A stretch of DNA of 64,000 bases from Haloferax massiliensis (GTDB lineage: Archaea; Halobacteriota; Halobacteria; Halobacteriales; Haloferacaceae), in the NCBI RefSeq assembly GCF_001368915.1, contig NZ_CSTE01000002.1:568273-632272 (forward strand). The letters are read 5' to 3'. Made by a program: the position numbers and the translations under genes. Under the pieces are notes generated by a model. The model ran no database searches and was not told the origin of the DNA. It saw nothing but the letters and a program-made list of their open reading frames with translations. This document shows, piece after piece, positions 8,733 through 17,059 of this stretch (within the stretch, counting starts at the first letter, position 1; every line of letters begins with the position of its first letter).

Positions 8733-10037
8733 TCAGCGCCGCCGGACGACGAGGGGCGTCTCGCCCTTCGGCTGGGTCGTCATCTCGGGCGTGATTGCTA
8801 ACTCTCCGTCGCCGGCCCAGTCGAGGTCGAAGTCGCGGAGCACGGTCGCGAGCACGATTTTCGCCTCCGTGAGCGCGAACGCCCGGCCGAGACAGCTCCG
8901 CGGCCCGGCCCCGAAGGGGAGGTAGGCGTAGGCGGGGCGGTCGGTGTCGCCGTCCCATCGTCCGGGCCGGAACGCGAGGGGGGCATCGTACCACCGCTCG
9001 TCGCGGTGGATGCGGATGACAGAGAGGTGGATGTCCGTGCCCGCCGGGATGACCCGGTCGCCGGTCGGAAACGGTTTCGCGGTCTCCCGCGGGAGCGTGT
9101 GGACCGGCGGATAGAGCCTGAGCGTCTCCTTGATGACGCGTTCGAGCACCGGGAGCTCCCCGGTCGCGTCGGCGGTCACGGGGCCGTCGCCGACGACGCG
9201 GTCGACTTCGGCGACGGCTCGTCCCCGGGCGTCGGGATGGGTCGCGAGCAGGTACAGCGCGTAGGTGAGCGCGAGCGCGGTCGTCTCGTGGCCGGCGAAA
9301 ATCATGCCCACGAGCTGGTTCTCAAGCGACTCGACGGTCGCCGGGTAGTCTGCGTCGGTTCCGAGCGCGTCGGCGAGGTGGCGCGTGAGGCTCCCCTCGT
9401 CGGCGGTCTCGACCAGTTCGCGGACCTCCTCGCGGAGGACGCGGTCGGCCCGGTCGAACCGGCGTCGGCTCGGCGTCGGTACCCACGACGGCAACACCCA
9501 CGACGCGGGCGCGAAGCGGCCGTTGAGACCGTCGGCGGCCGACCGAATCCGCACGTCGCCGTCGAGGTCGAGTTCCCGTCCGAGGATGGTGGCAAAGATG
9601 ATGTCCAGGGTGACCGCCTTCATCTCGGATTCGAGCGACAGCGTCCCCGAGTCGGGCCACGTCCGCAGGCGGCGCTCGACCTGCCGGCGCATCACGGGTG
9701 CGTAGTCGTCGACCCGCTCCCAGCGGAAGAAGGGCTCTAGCTCGTCGCGCTGTCGCCGCCACTCGTCCCCCTCGGCGGCGATGACGGCGTCGCCGAAGGC
9801 GGCCTCGAACTCGCCGCCCTTGACGATGGAGTCGCGGTCGGTCACGAACGCCCGCTCGAAGTGGTCGGGGTGTGCGAGGACGTACAGGTCGTCCATCCCC
9901 ACCACGTCCAGTCCGACCGCGTCCTCGACGCCGTGGTCCGCGAGGAGGTCGGCGACGAAGCCGAACGGGTCGGCCGCGAAGCCGACGGTGTGCCCCACGA
10001 GCGGGAGGCCGCTCGGTGTCGGTGGCGGTGAAGTCAC
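8733..10037 (-). CDS. cytochrome P450
   Basis: A 434-residue class-I-like cytochrome P450. Visible motifs are the I-helix oxygen-activation motif AGHETTAL near residue 245, the K-helix ExxR motif KETLRLYP near residue 300, and the heme-thiolate loop FGAGPRSCLGRAF near residue 381, where Cys is the heme ligand. All key residues are intact. There is no N-terminal membrane anchor, so it is soluble as in most prokaryotic P450s. No ferredoxin or reductase gene is adjacent, so redox partners must come from elsewhere. The substrate is unknown; haloarchaeal members are sometimes linked to fatty-acid or carotenoid oxidation, but that is speculation. Confidence 0.95.
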   Translation of the reverse strand: MTSPPPTPSGLPLVGHTVGFAADPFGFVADLLADHGVEDAVGLDVVGMDDLYVLAHPDHFERAFVTDRDSIVKGGEFEAAFGDAVIAAEGDEWRRQRDELEPFFRWERVDDYAPVMRRQVERRLRTWPDSGTLSLESEMKAVTLDIIFATILGRELDLDGDVRIRSAADGLNGRFAPASWVLPSWVPTPSRRRFDRADRVLREEVRELVETADEGSLTRHLADALGTDADYPATVESLENQLVGMIFAGHETTALALTYALYLLATHPDARGRAVAEVDRVVGDGPVTADATGELPVLERVIKETLRLYPPVHTLPRETAKPFPTGDRVIPAGTDIHLSVIRIHRDERWYDAPLAFRPGRWDGDTDRPAYAYLPFGAGPRSCLGRAFALTEAKIVLATVLRDFDLDWAGDGELAITPEMTTQPKGETPLVVRRR

Positions 10038-10109
10038 ACCTCCACTATGGCGAACGTCGGTAAAATAGTGCTTCTAATCGAACAGTTCGATTCGGCGCTC
10101 GGTCCGGCC

Positions 10110-11084
10110 TCAGAGGTCGAGGCCGCGAATCGAGACGCCCTCGCCAGCCTCGACGCGGCCGATGACGCGACCGTCCGTGGCTTCGACCAGCGCCTCGGCG
10201 TTCGCCTCGGGGACGGCGGCGACGAAGCCGGTGCCCATGTTGAACGTCGTGTGCATCTCCTCGTCGGAGACGCCGCCGCGTTCCTGGACGAACTCGAACA
10301 CCGGCTGGGGGTCGAAGGCGTCGTCGACGACGTAGCGGAACTCGCCCATGCGTTCGAGGTTGGTCCAGCCGCCGCCGGTGACGTGGGCCGCCGCGTTGGT
10401 CTCGGCCGCGCGCAGGTCGTCCAGCAGGTAGGTGTAGAGCCGCGTCGGTTCGAGGAGCGCCTCGCCGACGGTATCGTAGTCGTCGCCGTCCCACGCGTCG
10501 TCGTAGTCGCCGTCGGCCGTTGCGGCCTTGCGGGCGAGCGTGAGGCCGTTCGAGTGGATGCCCGACGACGGGAATCCGACGAGCGCGTCGCCCTCCTCGG
10601 CCTCGCCGGGGAAGATGGCGTCTTTCTTCGCCAGTCCGGCGCAGGTGCCCGCGAGGTCGAGGCCGTTGATGACCTCCGGCATGACCGCCGTCTCGCCGCC
10701 GACGAGTTCGATGTCCGCTTCTTCGGCACCCGCGGCGAGGCCCTGACCGACCTGCTCGGCGAAGCTCTCGTCTGGGGCGTCGACCGCGAGGTAGTCCACG
10801 AACGCGACGGGCCGGACGCCGGCCGCGACGAGGTCGTTGGCGTTCATGGCGATGCAGTCGATGCCGACCGTCGAGTAATCGCCGAGCGCCTCGGCGACGA
10901 GCAGTTTAGTGCCGACGCCGTCGGTGGCGAGTCCGAGGTAACGGTCGCCGATGTCGAGCAGGCCGGCGTAGTCGCCCGACCCGCCGCCGACCTGCGCGAC
11001 GAGCGCGGCGGTCGCGGCCTCGCTCGCCTCGATGTCGACGCCCGCGTCGGCGTAGGTCATCCCGTCGGAGTCGTCGTTCGTCAT
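10110..11084 (-). CDS. purM: phosphoribosylformylglycinamidine cyclo-ligase
   Basis: A 324-residue PurM, which closes the imidazole ring to form aminoimidazole ribotide in de novo purine synthesis using ATP. The N-terminus TYADAGVDIEASEAAT and the motifs GVGTKLLVA, DCIAMNANDLVA, ELVGGETAVMPEV and HVTGGGWTNLERM are family signatures for ATP and substrate binding. Length is typical for archaea. The start ATG at 11084 lies 22-31 bp from the TATA box at 11107-11116, indicating a leaderless transcript. It is followed downstream by the P450 gene in the same direction after a 72-bp gap, with no functional link. Confidence 0.96.
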   Translation of the reverse strand: MTNDDSDGMTYADAGVDIEASEAATAALVAQVGGGSGDYAGLLDIGDRYLGLATDGVGTKLLVAEALGDYSTVGIDCIAMNANDLVAAGVRPVAFVDYLAVDAPDESFAEQVGQGLAAGAEEADIELVGGETAVMPEVINGLDLAGTCAGLAKKDAIFPGEAEEGDALVGFPSSGIHSNGLTLARKAATADGDYDDAWDGDDYDTVGEALLEPTRLYTYLLDDLRAAETNAAAHVTGGGWTNLERMGEFRYVVDDAFDPQPVFEFVQERGGVSDEEMHTTFNMGTGFVAAVPEANAEALVEATDGRVIGRVEAGEGVSIRGLDL

Positions 11085-11106
11085 GTTCGTGTACGAGATA
11101 GGCCGA

Positions 11107-11116
11107 AATATAAAAT
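11107..11116 (-). promoter_or_regulatory. TATA box of purM
   Basis: On the minus strand the sequence reads attttatatt, centred about 27 bp before the purM ATG. This is the archaeal TATA-box spacing for transcription starting at or very near the start codon. Confidence 0.7.
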
Positions 11117-11311
11117 CACAGGGTACGAATCATACACGTTCTCGCATAGGTGAGCGTTCGCCGGCGGTCCGGCCGACGACGGAGGCACGATGGACCGGCG
11201 TCGCCCGTTCGGTTACCCACCTCCTGTCGGCCGCGCGCGCTCCGGGACGCCCCCCGCTACGACCCTCCTAATCGTCGGCTTCCGAGCCGATGTTATCGAA
11301 TAATCAATAGC

Positions 11312-11330
11312 TTTCGCAACATTTGCGAAA
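11312..11330. promoter_or_regulatory. palindrome, candidate operator 1
   Basis: A perfect inverted repeat: arms TTTCGCA and TGCGAAA with a 5-bp spacer ACATT. It lies about 16 bp upstream of a TATA-like gtataaac. The sequence resembles the second palindrome at 11375-11392, and the centres are about 63 bp apart, close to six helical turns. It is probably a protein-binding site. Confidence 0.5.
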
Positions 11331-11374
11331 AAGCACGAAAGGAGTGTATAAACTTTCTCGGCCGGTCTGAGCGG

Positions 11375-11392
11375 TTCGTAAAACGTTACGAA
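11375..11392. promoter_or_regulatory. palindrome, candidate operator 2
   Basis: A perfect inverted repeat: arms TTCGTAA and TTACGAA with a 4-bp spacer AACG. It lies 22-29 bp downstream of the TATA-like element at 11346-11353, that is, across the predicted transcription start. A repressor bound here would block that start. Confidence 0.5.
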
Positions 11393-11464
11393 AGAAGAAT
11401 GTCTTCCGTAACCCGGCCCTGAACGGTCGAAAAAGGACCCGAATTCACGGTAACGCTCGACCCC

Positions 11465-11472
11465 TTATATTA
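11465..11472 (+). promoter_or_regulatory. TATA box of the small membrane protein gene at 11500
   Basis: The sequence ttatatta is centred about 31 bp before the ATG at 11500, so transcription should begin a few bases before or at the start codon. Confidence 0.65.
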
Positions 11473-11499
11473 TGGTCCCCGTCGTATGCAGAAGTGACG

Positions 11500-11736
11500 A
11501 TGTCCGGAATCCCCTCCACGAACGACTCGATCGCGCTCGACCTCGCATCGACCGTCGGCCGCCTCGCGTACGCCCCCGTCGAAACCGTCGCGTTCTGGTC
11601 GGCAGTCGCGCTGCCCCTCGCGTACCTGCCCGTCCTCAGCGGCGGTCTGAGCGCCGGCGAAATCCCTCTCTTCGCCGGGCTCATCGCCCTCCACGCCGTC
11701 GCGCTCGTCCTCGGGCGCGACCACGGCCAGCAGTAA
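11500..11736 (+). CDS. small membrane protein of unknown function
   Basis: A 78-residue protein beginning MSGIPSTNDSIALDLAS. It has two hydrophobic segments, residues about 28-46 (VAFWSAVALPLAYLPVL) and about 52-71 (IPLFAGLIALHAVALVLG), and ends in a short polar tail. I chose the ATG at 11500 over the GTG at 11494 because of the TATA spacing. The family is not recognised. It could be a microprotein of the cell envelope. Confidence 0.65.
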   Translation: MSGIPSTNDSIALDLASTVGRLAYAPVETVAFWSAVALPLAYLPVLSGGLSAGEIPLFAGLIALHAVALVLGRDHGQQ

Positions 11737-12109
11737 CTGCGGTCCCCCGACGCGTACGACCAACCCGGATTCGTCTCGGTCCCCGCCGACGCTCTCCCCG
11801 CGAAGCGTACGTCTGCACCCCCCGCCCGACCGCGAACCGCTCGCTACCCAACCCAACCCAACCTGACAGCAGCCCCCAATCCAACCTCAACCCGACCGAC
11901 CCGCCGCTCGAACCCGGCCTCGACGTGCCGACCGACCCTCCGCTTTCCTCCCCCCGGACTCCGACCTCGACGACCCGGCCGGACCCCGCCTTCGCGGCCC
12001 CTTTTGCCTCCGTTCGTCCCTGTGAGAATCGAGCAGTCGCTCGCGGCTTCGAGACCGAAACGAACCAGAAATCGAGCGGTTGGGGTCGTCCTAACCCCCC
12101 GTCGTCGGG
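11737..12109. other. 373-bp gap between convergent genes with C-rich tract
   Basis: No gene is visible between the small membrane protein and the convergent protease gene. The stretch is very C-rich on this strand, with repeated ACCC and CCAA words from 11846 to about 11920, and the first part is a four-fold CCCAA-type array. This is likely a shared 3' region; see the separate repeat entry. Confidence 0.55.
11846..11863 (-). repeat. GGGTT array with G-quadruplex potential
   Basis: On the minus strand this reads as GG-TT-GGG-TT-GGG-TT-GGG. It could fold into a two- or three-tier G-quadruplex and would be transcribed only if the leftward protease message extended past its stop codon. It is probably coincidental or a 3'-end signal. 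Confidence 0.45.
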
Positions 12110-12733
12110 TCAGAACCCGACGAACAGGAACAGGCCGACGGTGAGGAGAATCGACAGGACGAGCACGCCGGCGAACACCGGCGTGCTCCACGACTGGACC
12201 GTCTTTCCGTCGAGCGAGCCGAACGGGAGCATGTTGAACGCCGCGAGGAAGGCGTTGATGATGAGCCCGCGCGCGCCGACGAGTTGGACCACGTCGGAAC
12301 CGGCGGCGACGCCGACGACGAGTACGGGCGCGAAGGCGACGAGGAGCAAGAGGTTCGTCACCGGCCCGGCGAGGGCGATGAGACCGTGTTCGCGCTCCGT
12401 GAGCACGCCGCGGTGGTAGACCGCGCCGGGCGCGGCGAAGATGAACCCGACGAGCGCGCTCATGATGGCGATGGCGAGCATGCCGTAATCGGCGCGGAAC
12501 TCGGCGACCTGATTGAACCTGACGGCGACGACCTTGTGGGCGACCTCGTGGAGGAGAAAGCCCACGCCGGCCGTCAGGAGGCTCACGACGAGCGCGAGGC
12601 CGAACGACCCGCTCGTCAGCAGTTGGAGCGTCCGGTTGCCGCCGCCGGCGAAGAAGATGGCGAAGGCGAGGCCGAGCGCGACCCACGCGACGAGCAGGTC
12701 GCGGAGTTCGCGCGAGGAAAACGAGACGTTCAC
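12110..12733 (-). CDS. site-2-protease-type membrane metalloprotease (M50)
   Basis: A 207-residue multi-pass protein with the zinc motif HEVAH at residues 62-66 inside a hydrophobic helix and a second metal-ligand segment NMLPFGSLDG near residue 168. This is the compact S2P/SpoIVFB-like type without PDZ or CBS domains. Such proteases cut transmembrane segments of regulatory proteins. The start is a GTG at 12733; its bases overlap the TGA of the upstream TraB-family gene as GTGA, so the two are translationally coupled. Coupling suggests the protease and the TraB protein act together at the membrane. Confidence 0.9.
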   Translation of the reverse strand: MNVSFSSRELRDLLVAWVALGLAFAIFFAGGGNRTLQLLTSGSFGLALVVSLLTAGVGFLLHEVAHKVVAVRFNQVAEFRADYGMLAIAIMSALVGFIFAAPGAVYHRGVLTEREHGLIALAGPVTNLLLLVAFAPVLVVGVAAGSDVVQLVGARGLIINAFLAAFNMLPFGSLDGKTVQSWSTPVFAGVLVLSILLTVGLFLFVGF

Positions 12734-14409
12734 GTCAGGGACCTCCAGATGAGGTCGGCGCTGTTGTGCGCGCCCTCGAACATCAGGTTCGCCACGCCCG
12801 CGACGCCGCCGAGGTCGGAGGCGATGGCGGGGATGACGTAGGTGACGAAGAGGAAGCTCGCGATGATGCTCCCAATGTTCGTCATGGCGACGACCATGAT
12901 GAGCTTGAACAGCGGCACGTCGAACATCTGGCCGACGAGGTCGACGATGGGCGTATCCTCGTCTGCGAGCAGTTCGTTCAGTTTGCCGATGTCGCCGACG
13001 TTGACCGGCGTGTGTCGGAGTTCGACGTAGCCGGTGAACCAGCCGGGCGCGAGAAGCGGGTTGATGGAGGTCATCCACGCGACGAGGCCGCCGACGAGGG
13101 CGGAGGTCCACCGCGCGCCGGCGACCTTGGCGAGCGCGGCGGCGAACACGCCGTTGATGAGGAACCACGCGCCGAAGATGGTCAGGAGCCGTTCGTTGCC
13201 GACGCCGGCCATCGCCAGGAGGACGAAGAAGGCGACGAACACGGCGGTGACGCCGAAGCCGAGCAGTTTGCCCCACGGGAAGCCGTCCTTTTCGGCGACG
13301 CCGACGAGCGATTCCATCGGCGGGAGCGTCTCGGGGTGTTCGAGGTAGTTCTCGATGCCCTCGCGGTGGCCCGCACCGACGACGGCGACGACGTGGCGGC
13401 CTGACTGCCGGAGCGCGACGAGCTGGTGGGCGATGTAGGCGTCGCGCTCGTCGATGAGCGCCTCCGCGCCGCCGGGGCTGAACCGGCGGAACTCCTCCAT
13501 CATCGCCGACACCACGTCGCCGTCGGTCAGCTCGGCCATGTCGAACTCCTCGTAGTCGGCGTCGCCCTCGACGGGCGCGAACAGGCCGAAGACGTTCAGG
13601 ACCGCGCCGACGGTGACGCCCACGACGACGCCCGCGAGGATGCCGATGACGAGGCTCCCGACGATGGCGGTGCCGAGGCTCCCGAGGACGCCCGAGACGA
13701 GACCGGTTCCGAGGCCGAGGCCGAAGCCGGCGACGATGCCGACCGCCGCGCCGCCGCCGAGGCCCGCGAGGACCGCGTCGTCGCCGTCGAGGGAGAACGA
13801 GGCGACAGTGTAGAGCATGTACGCGGCCGCGGCCCCGAGGACCGCGGCGGTGGCGGTGCGCGTCAACAGGAGGTCGGTGACGCCGACCGCGCCCCCGAAC
13901 AGGCCGACGAGCGGCCCGAGGAAGACGCCGACGGCGATGCCGAACACCGCACCGATGCCGCGGGCGTCGGCGACCCCGAACAGGAGGTCGCCGGCCATGC
14001 GCATCTTTTCGAGCGTGCCCATCCGCCGCCAGAAGCGCTGGATGGTCACCTGGATGTCGCGGTCGACGAGCGCCACGTCGAGGCCCTCGTCCTCGGCGGT
14101 CTCGACGGCCGCGAGCATGTCCGCGCCGGGCTTCACGTCGAACTTATCTCCCATCCGCGACTGGACGTACGAGAGCATCCAGTAGGCGATAAACTGGAAA
14201 ACAGTGTTGCCGCGAAGCAGGTCGCGCGCTTCGATGTCGTCGGGCGTTCCGCCTTTCAGCTGCCGGTAGCGCCCCTCGTCGAGTTCGACCGCGACGACGT
14301 CCGGACGCTCCTCTCTGACGGTCTCTTCGACCTCTCTGACGCTGTCGGCCGAGACGTGGGCCGTGCCGACGACGCGGACGTGACCCTCGCCGGGCGACGA
14401 ATCGTTCAT
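12730..14409 (-). CDS. TraB/PrgY-family membrane protein
   Basis: A 559-residue protein. The N-terminal TraB/GumN-type domain contains VRVVGTAHVSADS near residue 12-24, with the conserved GTAH, and DVVAVELDEGRY near residue 45-56; HVVAVVGAGHREGI near residue 330 carries the other conserved GxxH. Family members are proposed metal-dependent peptidases, typified by the PrgY pheromone-shutdown protein. The C-terminal part has many membrane segments, and a Gly/Val-rich membrane insertion splits the domain. I chose the ATG at 14409 instead of 14457, since the extra 16 residues overlap the divergent promoter. It is coupled by GTGA to the S2P gene. Confidence 0.88.
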   Translation of the reverse strand: MNDSSPGEGHVRVVGTAHVSADSVREVEETVREERPDVVAVELDEGRYRQLKGGTPDDIEARDLLRGNTVFQFIAYWMLSYVQSRMGDKFDVKPGADMLAAVETAEDEGLDVALVDRDIQVTIQRFWRRMGTLEKMRMAGDLLFGVADARGIGAVFGIAVGVFLGPLVGLFGGAVGVTDLLLTRTATAAVLGAAAAYMLYTVASFSLDGDDAVLAGLGGGAAVGIVAGFGLGLGTGLVSGVLGSLGTAIVGSLVIGILAGVVVGVTVGAVLNVFGLFAPVEGDADYEEFDMAELTDGDVVSAMMEEFRRFSPGGAEALIDERDAYIAHQLVALRQSGRHVVAVVGAGHREGIENYLEHPETLPPMESLVGVAEKDGFPWGKLLGFGVTAVFVAFFVLLAMAGVGNERLLTIFGAWFLINGVFAAALAKVAGARWTSALVGGLVAWMTSINPLLAPGWFTGYVELRHTPVNVGDIGKLNELLADEDTPIVDLVGQMFDVPLFKLIMVVAMTNIGSIIASFLFVTYVIPAIASDLGGVAGVANLMFEGAHNSADLIWRSLT

Positions 14410-14431
14410 CGCCGGGTTTACCGCCCCACGG

Positions 14432-14438
14432 TTTTTAT
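14432..14438 (+). promoter_or_regulatory. TATA box of the glycerate kinase gene
   Basis: The sequence tttttat is centred about 28 bp before the ATG at 14463, indicating a leaderless transcript. It lies in the 53-bp divergent gap between the TraB-family gene and the kinase gene. Confidence 0.65.
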
Positions 14439-14462
14439 CCGTGTCGGCATCCCCCACGAACT

Positions 14463-15791
14463 ATGCAGGAGTTCGACGCGCGAACCCCGACGCCCGCACA
14501 CGAGACGGCCATCGACTGCCTCCGCGCCGGCGTCGAGGCCGTGCTTCCCGACCGCGTCGTCCGCGAGTCGGTGTCGCTCGACGGCGACACGCTGACCGTC
14601 GCGGACGCCGCGTACGACCTGACCGCCTACGACCGCATCCTCGTCGTCGGCGGGGGTAAAGCCGGAAACGGCGTCGCAGACGCCCTCGAAGCCGTCCTCG
14701 GCGACCGCATCGACGGCGGCGTCGTGGTGACGCCCGACCCGACGCCGAGCCCCGACGGACGCATCGAGCGACTGCCCGGCGACCATCCGGTCCCCTCCGC
14801 GCGCGGCGTCGAGAGCACCCGGCGGCTCGCTGACCTCCTCACGGACCTCGACGACCGGACGCTCGTCCTCGCCGCCATCACGGGCGGCGCGAGCGCGGTC
14901 CTCCCGGCCCCGGCCGAGGGCGTCTCGCTCGCCGAGTTACAGGAGACGACCGACAGACTGCTCGAAAGCGGCGCGGAGATTCACGACCTCAACGCGGTCC
15001 GAAAGCACGTCTCGACGCTGAAAGGCGGCGGTCTCGCGCGCCTCGCCGCGCCCGCGACGGTCGTCGGTCTCGTGCTCTCGGACGTGGTCGGAAACGACCT
15101 CGGCGTCATCGCCTCCGGCCCGACCGCGCCCGACGAGACGACCTACGACGACGCCCTCGACGTGCTGGACCGCTTCGACCTCGACGTGCCGAAGTCGGTC
15201 CGAACCCGACTCGCCCGCGGTTCGGCTGGCGATATTCCAGAGACGCCGAAGCCCGGTGACCCGGTGTTCGACCGCGTGACGAACCACGTCCTCGCGGACA
15301 CGTTCACCGCGCTCGACGTCGCCCGCGAGGTGGCCGACGAACGCGGTTACGACCCGCTCGTCCTCTCGTCTCGCGTTCGCGGCGAGGCGCGCGAGGCCGC
15401 GAAGACCCACGTCGCCGTCGCGGAGGAGGCGCTCGCCACCGGGAACCCGATTCCCGCGCCCGCCGTGGTCCTCTCGGGCGGCGAGTGCACCGTGACGGTC
15501 CGCGGCGACGGCGACGGCGGGCCGAACCTCGAATTCTGCCTCGCGGCCGCCGCGGAACTCCCCGAAGCGGCCGTCCTCGCCAGCATCGACAGCGACGGGA
15601 AAGACGGCGGGACCGACGTCGCGGGCGCGATCGTTGACTCGTCGTCGGTCGACGCCGGCGACGCCCGCGCCGCGCTGGCGAGAAACGACGCGCTCCCGGT
15701 GCTCCGGGAGGCCGGCGCGCTCGTCGAGTCCGGCGCGACGGGGACGAACGTCAACGACCTGCGCGTCCTCGTGGTCGGCGGGGGCGTCTGA
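14463..15791 (+). CDS. glycerate 2-kinase (MOFRL/DUF4147 family)
   Basis: A 442-residue type-II glycerate kinase. The N-terminal half is the DUF4147 domain with VVGGGKAGNG near residue 60-70, ITGGASAVLP near residue 140, and LNAVRKHVSTLKGGGLA near residue 178; the C-terminal MOFRL domain includes LSGGECTVTVRG near residue 340 and SDGKDGGTDVAGA near residue 380. The enzyme makes 2-phosphoglycerate from D-glycerate and feeds lower glycolysis, for example in non-phosphorylative sugar breakdown. All signature segments are intact. The start is supported by a TATA box at the leaderless distance. Confidence 0.93.
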   Translation: MQEFDARTPTPAHETAIDCLRAGVEAVLPDRVVRESVSLDGDTLTVADAAYDLTAYDRILVVGGGKAGNGVADALEAVLGDRIDGGVVVTPDPTPSPDGRIERLPGDHPVPSARGVESTRRLADLLTDLDDRTLVLAAITGGASAVLPAPAEGVSLAELQETTDRLLESGAEIHDLNAVRKHVSTLKGGGLARLAAPATVVGLVLSDVVGNDLGVIASGPTAPDETTYDDALDVLDRFDLDVPKSVRTRLARGSAGDIPETPKPGDPVFDRVTNHVLADTFTALDVAREVADERGYDPLVLSSRVRGEAREAAKTHVAVAEEALATGNPIPAPAVVLSGGECTVTVRGDGDGGPNLEFCLAAAAELPEAAVLASIDSDGKDGGTDVAGAIVDSSSVDAGDARAALARNDALPVLREAGALVESGATGTNVNDLRVLVVGGGV

Positions 15792-15854
15792 GCGCCGGCG
15801 GTTCTCCGGGCGGCGGGACAACAGGTTTGTATCCTCCGGCGGAGTACCCCCCGT

Positions 15855-16475
15855 ATGGCCGGTTTGTTGCCCTCCACCCCCGACACCTCCGCCGCGGACG
15901 AGTCCTCGCCGCGGGTCATCGGACTCGAAGACGACGAGGCGTCGGACCTCCTGTCAGCGCTCTCGTCTGAGACGGCCCGCCGCGTGCTCGCCGCGCTCCA
16001 CGAGGAGCCGACGAACGCCGCGGAACTCGCAGAGCGCGTCGACACGTCGCTCCAGAACGTGCAGTACCACCTCCGAAAGCTCGACGACGCGGGCCTCGTC
16101 GAGGTGGTCGACACCGTCTACTCCGAGAAGGGCCGCGAGATGAAGGTGTACGCCCCCGCCGACAGGCCGCTTGTCGTCGTCGCCGCCGGCGAGGAGACGC
16201 GGACGGGTCTCGCGTCCATGCTGACGAGCCTGCTCGGCGGCGTCGCCGTGTTGGGTCTGCTCTCGGCGCTCGTCCAGTGGGTCGCCACCCGCGGGCTCGG
16301 CGTCCTCGGCGGTGCCGGCGGTGCCGCCGAATCCGCCGACGCCGGGGCGGTCTCGACGATGGCCGCGGAGGCCGCGCCCGCGGCGGCGCAGGGGATTCCG
16401 CCGGGACTCGCCTTCTTCGCCGGCGGTCTCGTCATCCTGCTCGTCATCGCGGCCGTCCAGCTCGCCCGGCGGTGA
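15855..16475 (+). CDS. ArsR-type winged-helix regulator with C-terminal membrane segments
   Basis: A 206-residue protein. Residues about 28-95 form a winged-helix domain (LLSALSSETARRVLAALHEE followed by ELAERVDTSLQNVQYHLRKL and the wing). The remaining part is Ala/Gly-rich with two hydrophobic helices near residues 120-142 and 180-203. Membrane-tethered one-component regulators with this layout are common in haloarchaea; the signal they sense is unknown. It is rightward, with 63 bp after the kinase gene and 80 bp before the DUF151 gene, so no tight operon is evident. Confidence 0.88.
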   Translation: MAGLLPSTPDTSAADESSPRVIGLEDDEASDLLSALSSETARRVLAALHEEPTNAAELAERVDTSLQNVQYHLRKLDDAGLVEVVDTVYSEKGREMKVYAPADRPLVVVAAGEETRTGLASMLTSLLGGVAVLGLLSALVQWVATRGLGVLGGAGGAAESADAGAVSTMAAEAAPAAAQGIPPGLAFFAGGLVILLVIAAVQLARR

Positions 16476-16555
16476 GGCCCCGCGGGAGTCGACGGCGACC
16501 GGGTCGGCGACCGCGCTGGGGTAACTATTCGTACTCCGCCCAACTACAGCATAGC

Positions 16556-16999
16556 ATGAAACACCGTGCCGTGGTCCGCGGTATCGGGGTCGGCGTCGGC
16601 GAAGACGGCTCGAACGTCCCGGCGGTCGTCCTCGAAGCGCGCGACGAGTTCCTGCCCATCGTCATCACGTCGGACCAGGCTCAGGCCATCCAACTCGGTC
16701 TCTCCGGCGAGCAGTTCGAGCGCCCGCTGACCCACGACCTCCTGGTCGAGATGGTGACGGAGTTCGGCGGGGCAATCGACAGCATCCGCATCGACGACCT
16801 CTCGAACGGCACGTTCCTCGCCAAGGTCGACGCCGAGCGCTACCACGACGGCGAGGCGCGGTCGGTCGTCTTCGACGCGCGCCCGAGCGACGCCATCGCC
16901 CTCGCCATCCGCGTGGACTGCCCGATTCTCGTCTCCGACGAGGTGCTCGACGCCGCCGGGCAGTCGCCCGAGGCGTTCGACGCCGACTTCGACGAGTGA
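16556..16999 (+). CDS. DUF151 (bifunctional nuclease) family protein
   Basis: A 147-residue protein of the DUF151 family. The core segments LPIVITSDQAQAIQLGL near residue 33-50, THDLLVEMV near residue 61, and DARPSDAIALAIR near residue 108-120 are well conserved. Plant and bacterial relatives have been reported with DNase/RNase activity. The last motif (RPSDAIALA) is the family signature. It is cytosolic and short, as typical. The ATG at 16556 is the first plausible start after the regulator gene. Confidence 0.9.
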   Translation: MKHRAVVRGIGVGVGEDGSNVPAVVLEARDEFLPIVITSDQAQAIQLGLSGEQFERPLTHDLLVEMVTEFGGAIDSIRIDDLSNGTFLAKVDAERYHDGEARSVVFDARPSDAIALAIRVDCPILVSDEVLDAAGQSPEAFDADFDE

Positions 17000-17059
17000 A
17001 CCGGGGGCGTCGCCGCCGCGCCCCACGATTTCAAGCCCCCTCAGCGTGACCCTGCTCGC

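Larger units (their letters stand above)
11085..11499. other. 415-bp divergent regulatory region with two palindromes
   Basis: This space separates leftward purM from a rightward small membrane protein gene. It holds the purM TATA box (11107-11116), a GC-rich unassigned part (11150-11270), two related palindromes (11312-11330 and 11375-11392) bracketing a TATA-like gtataaac (11346-11353), and the TATA box of the downstream gene (11465-11472). No ORF of substance is visible. A short unannotated transcript from the inner TATA box is possible. Confidence 0.6.
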
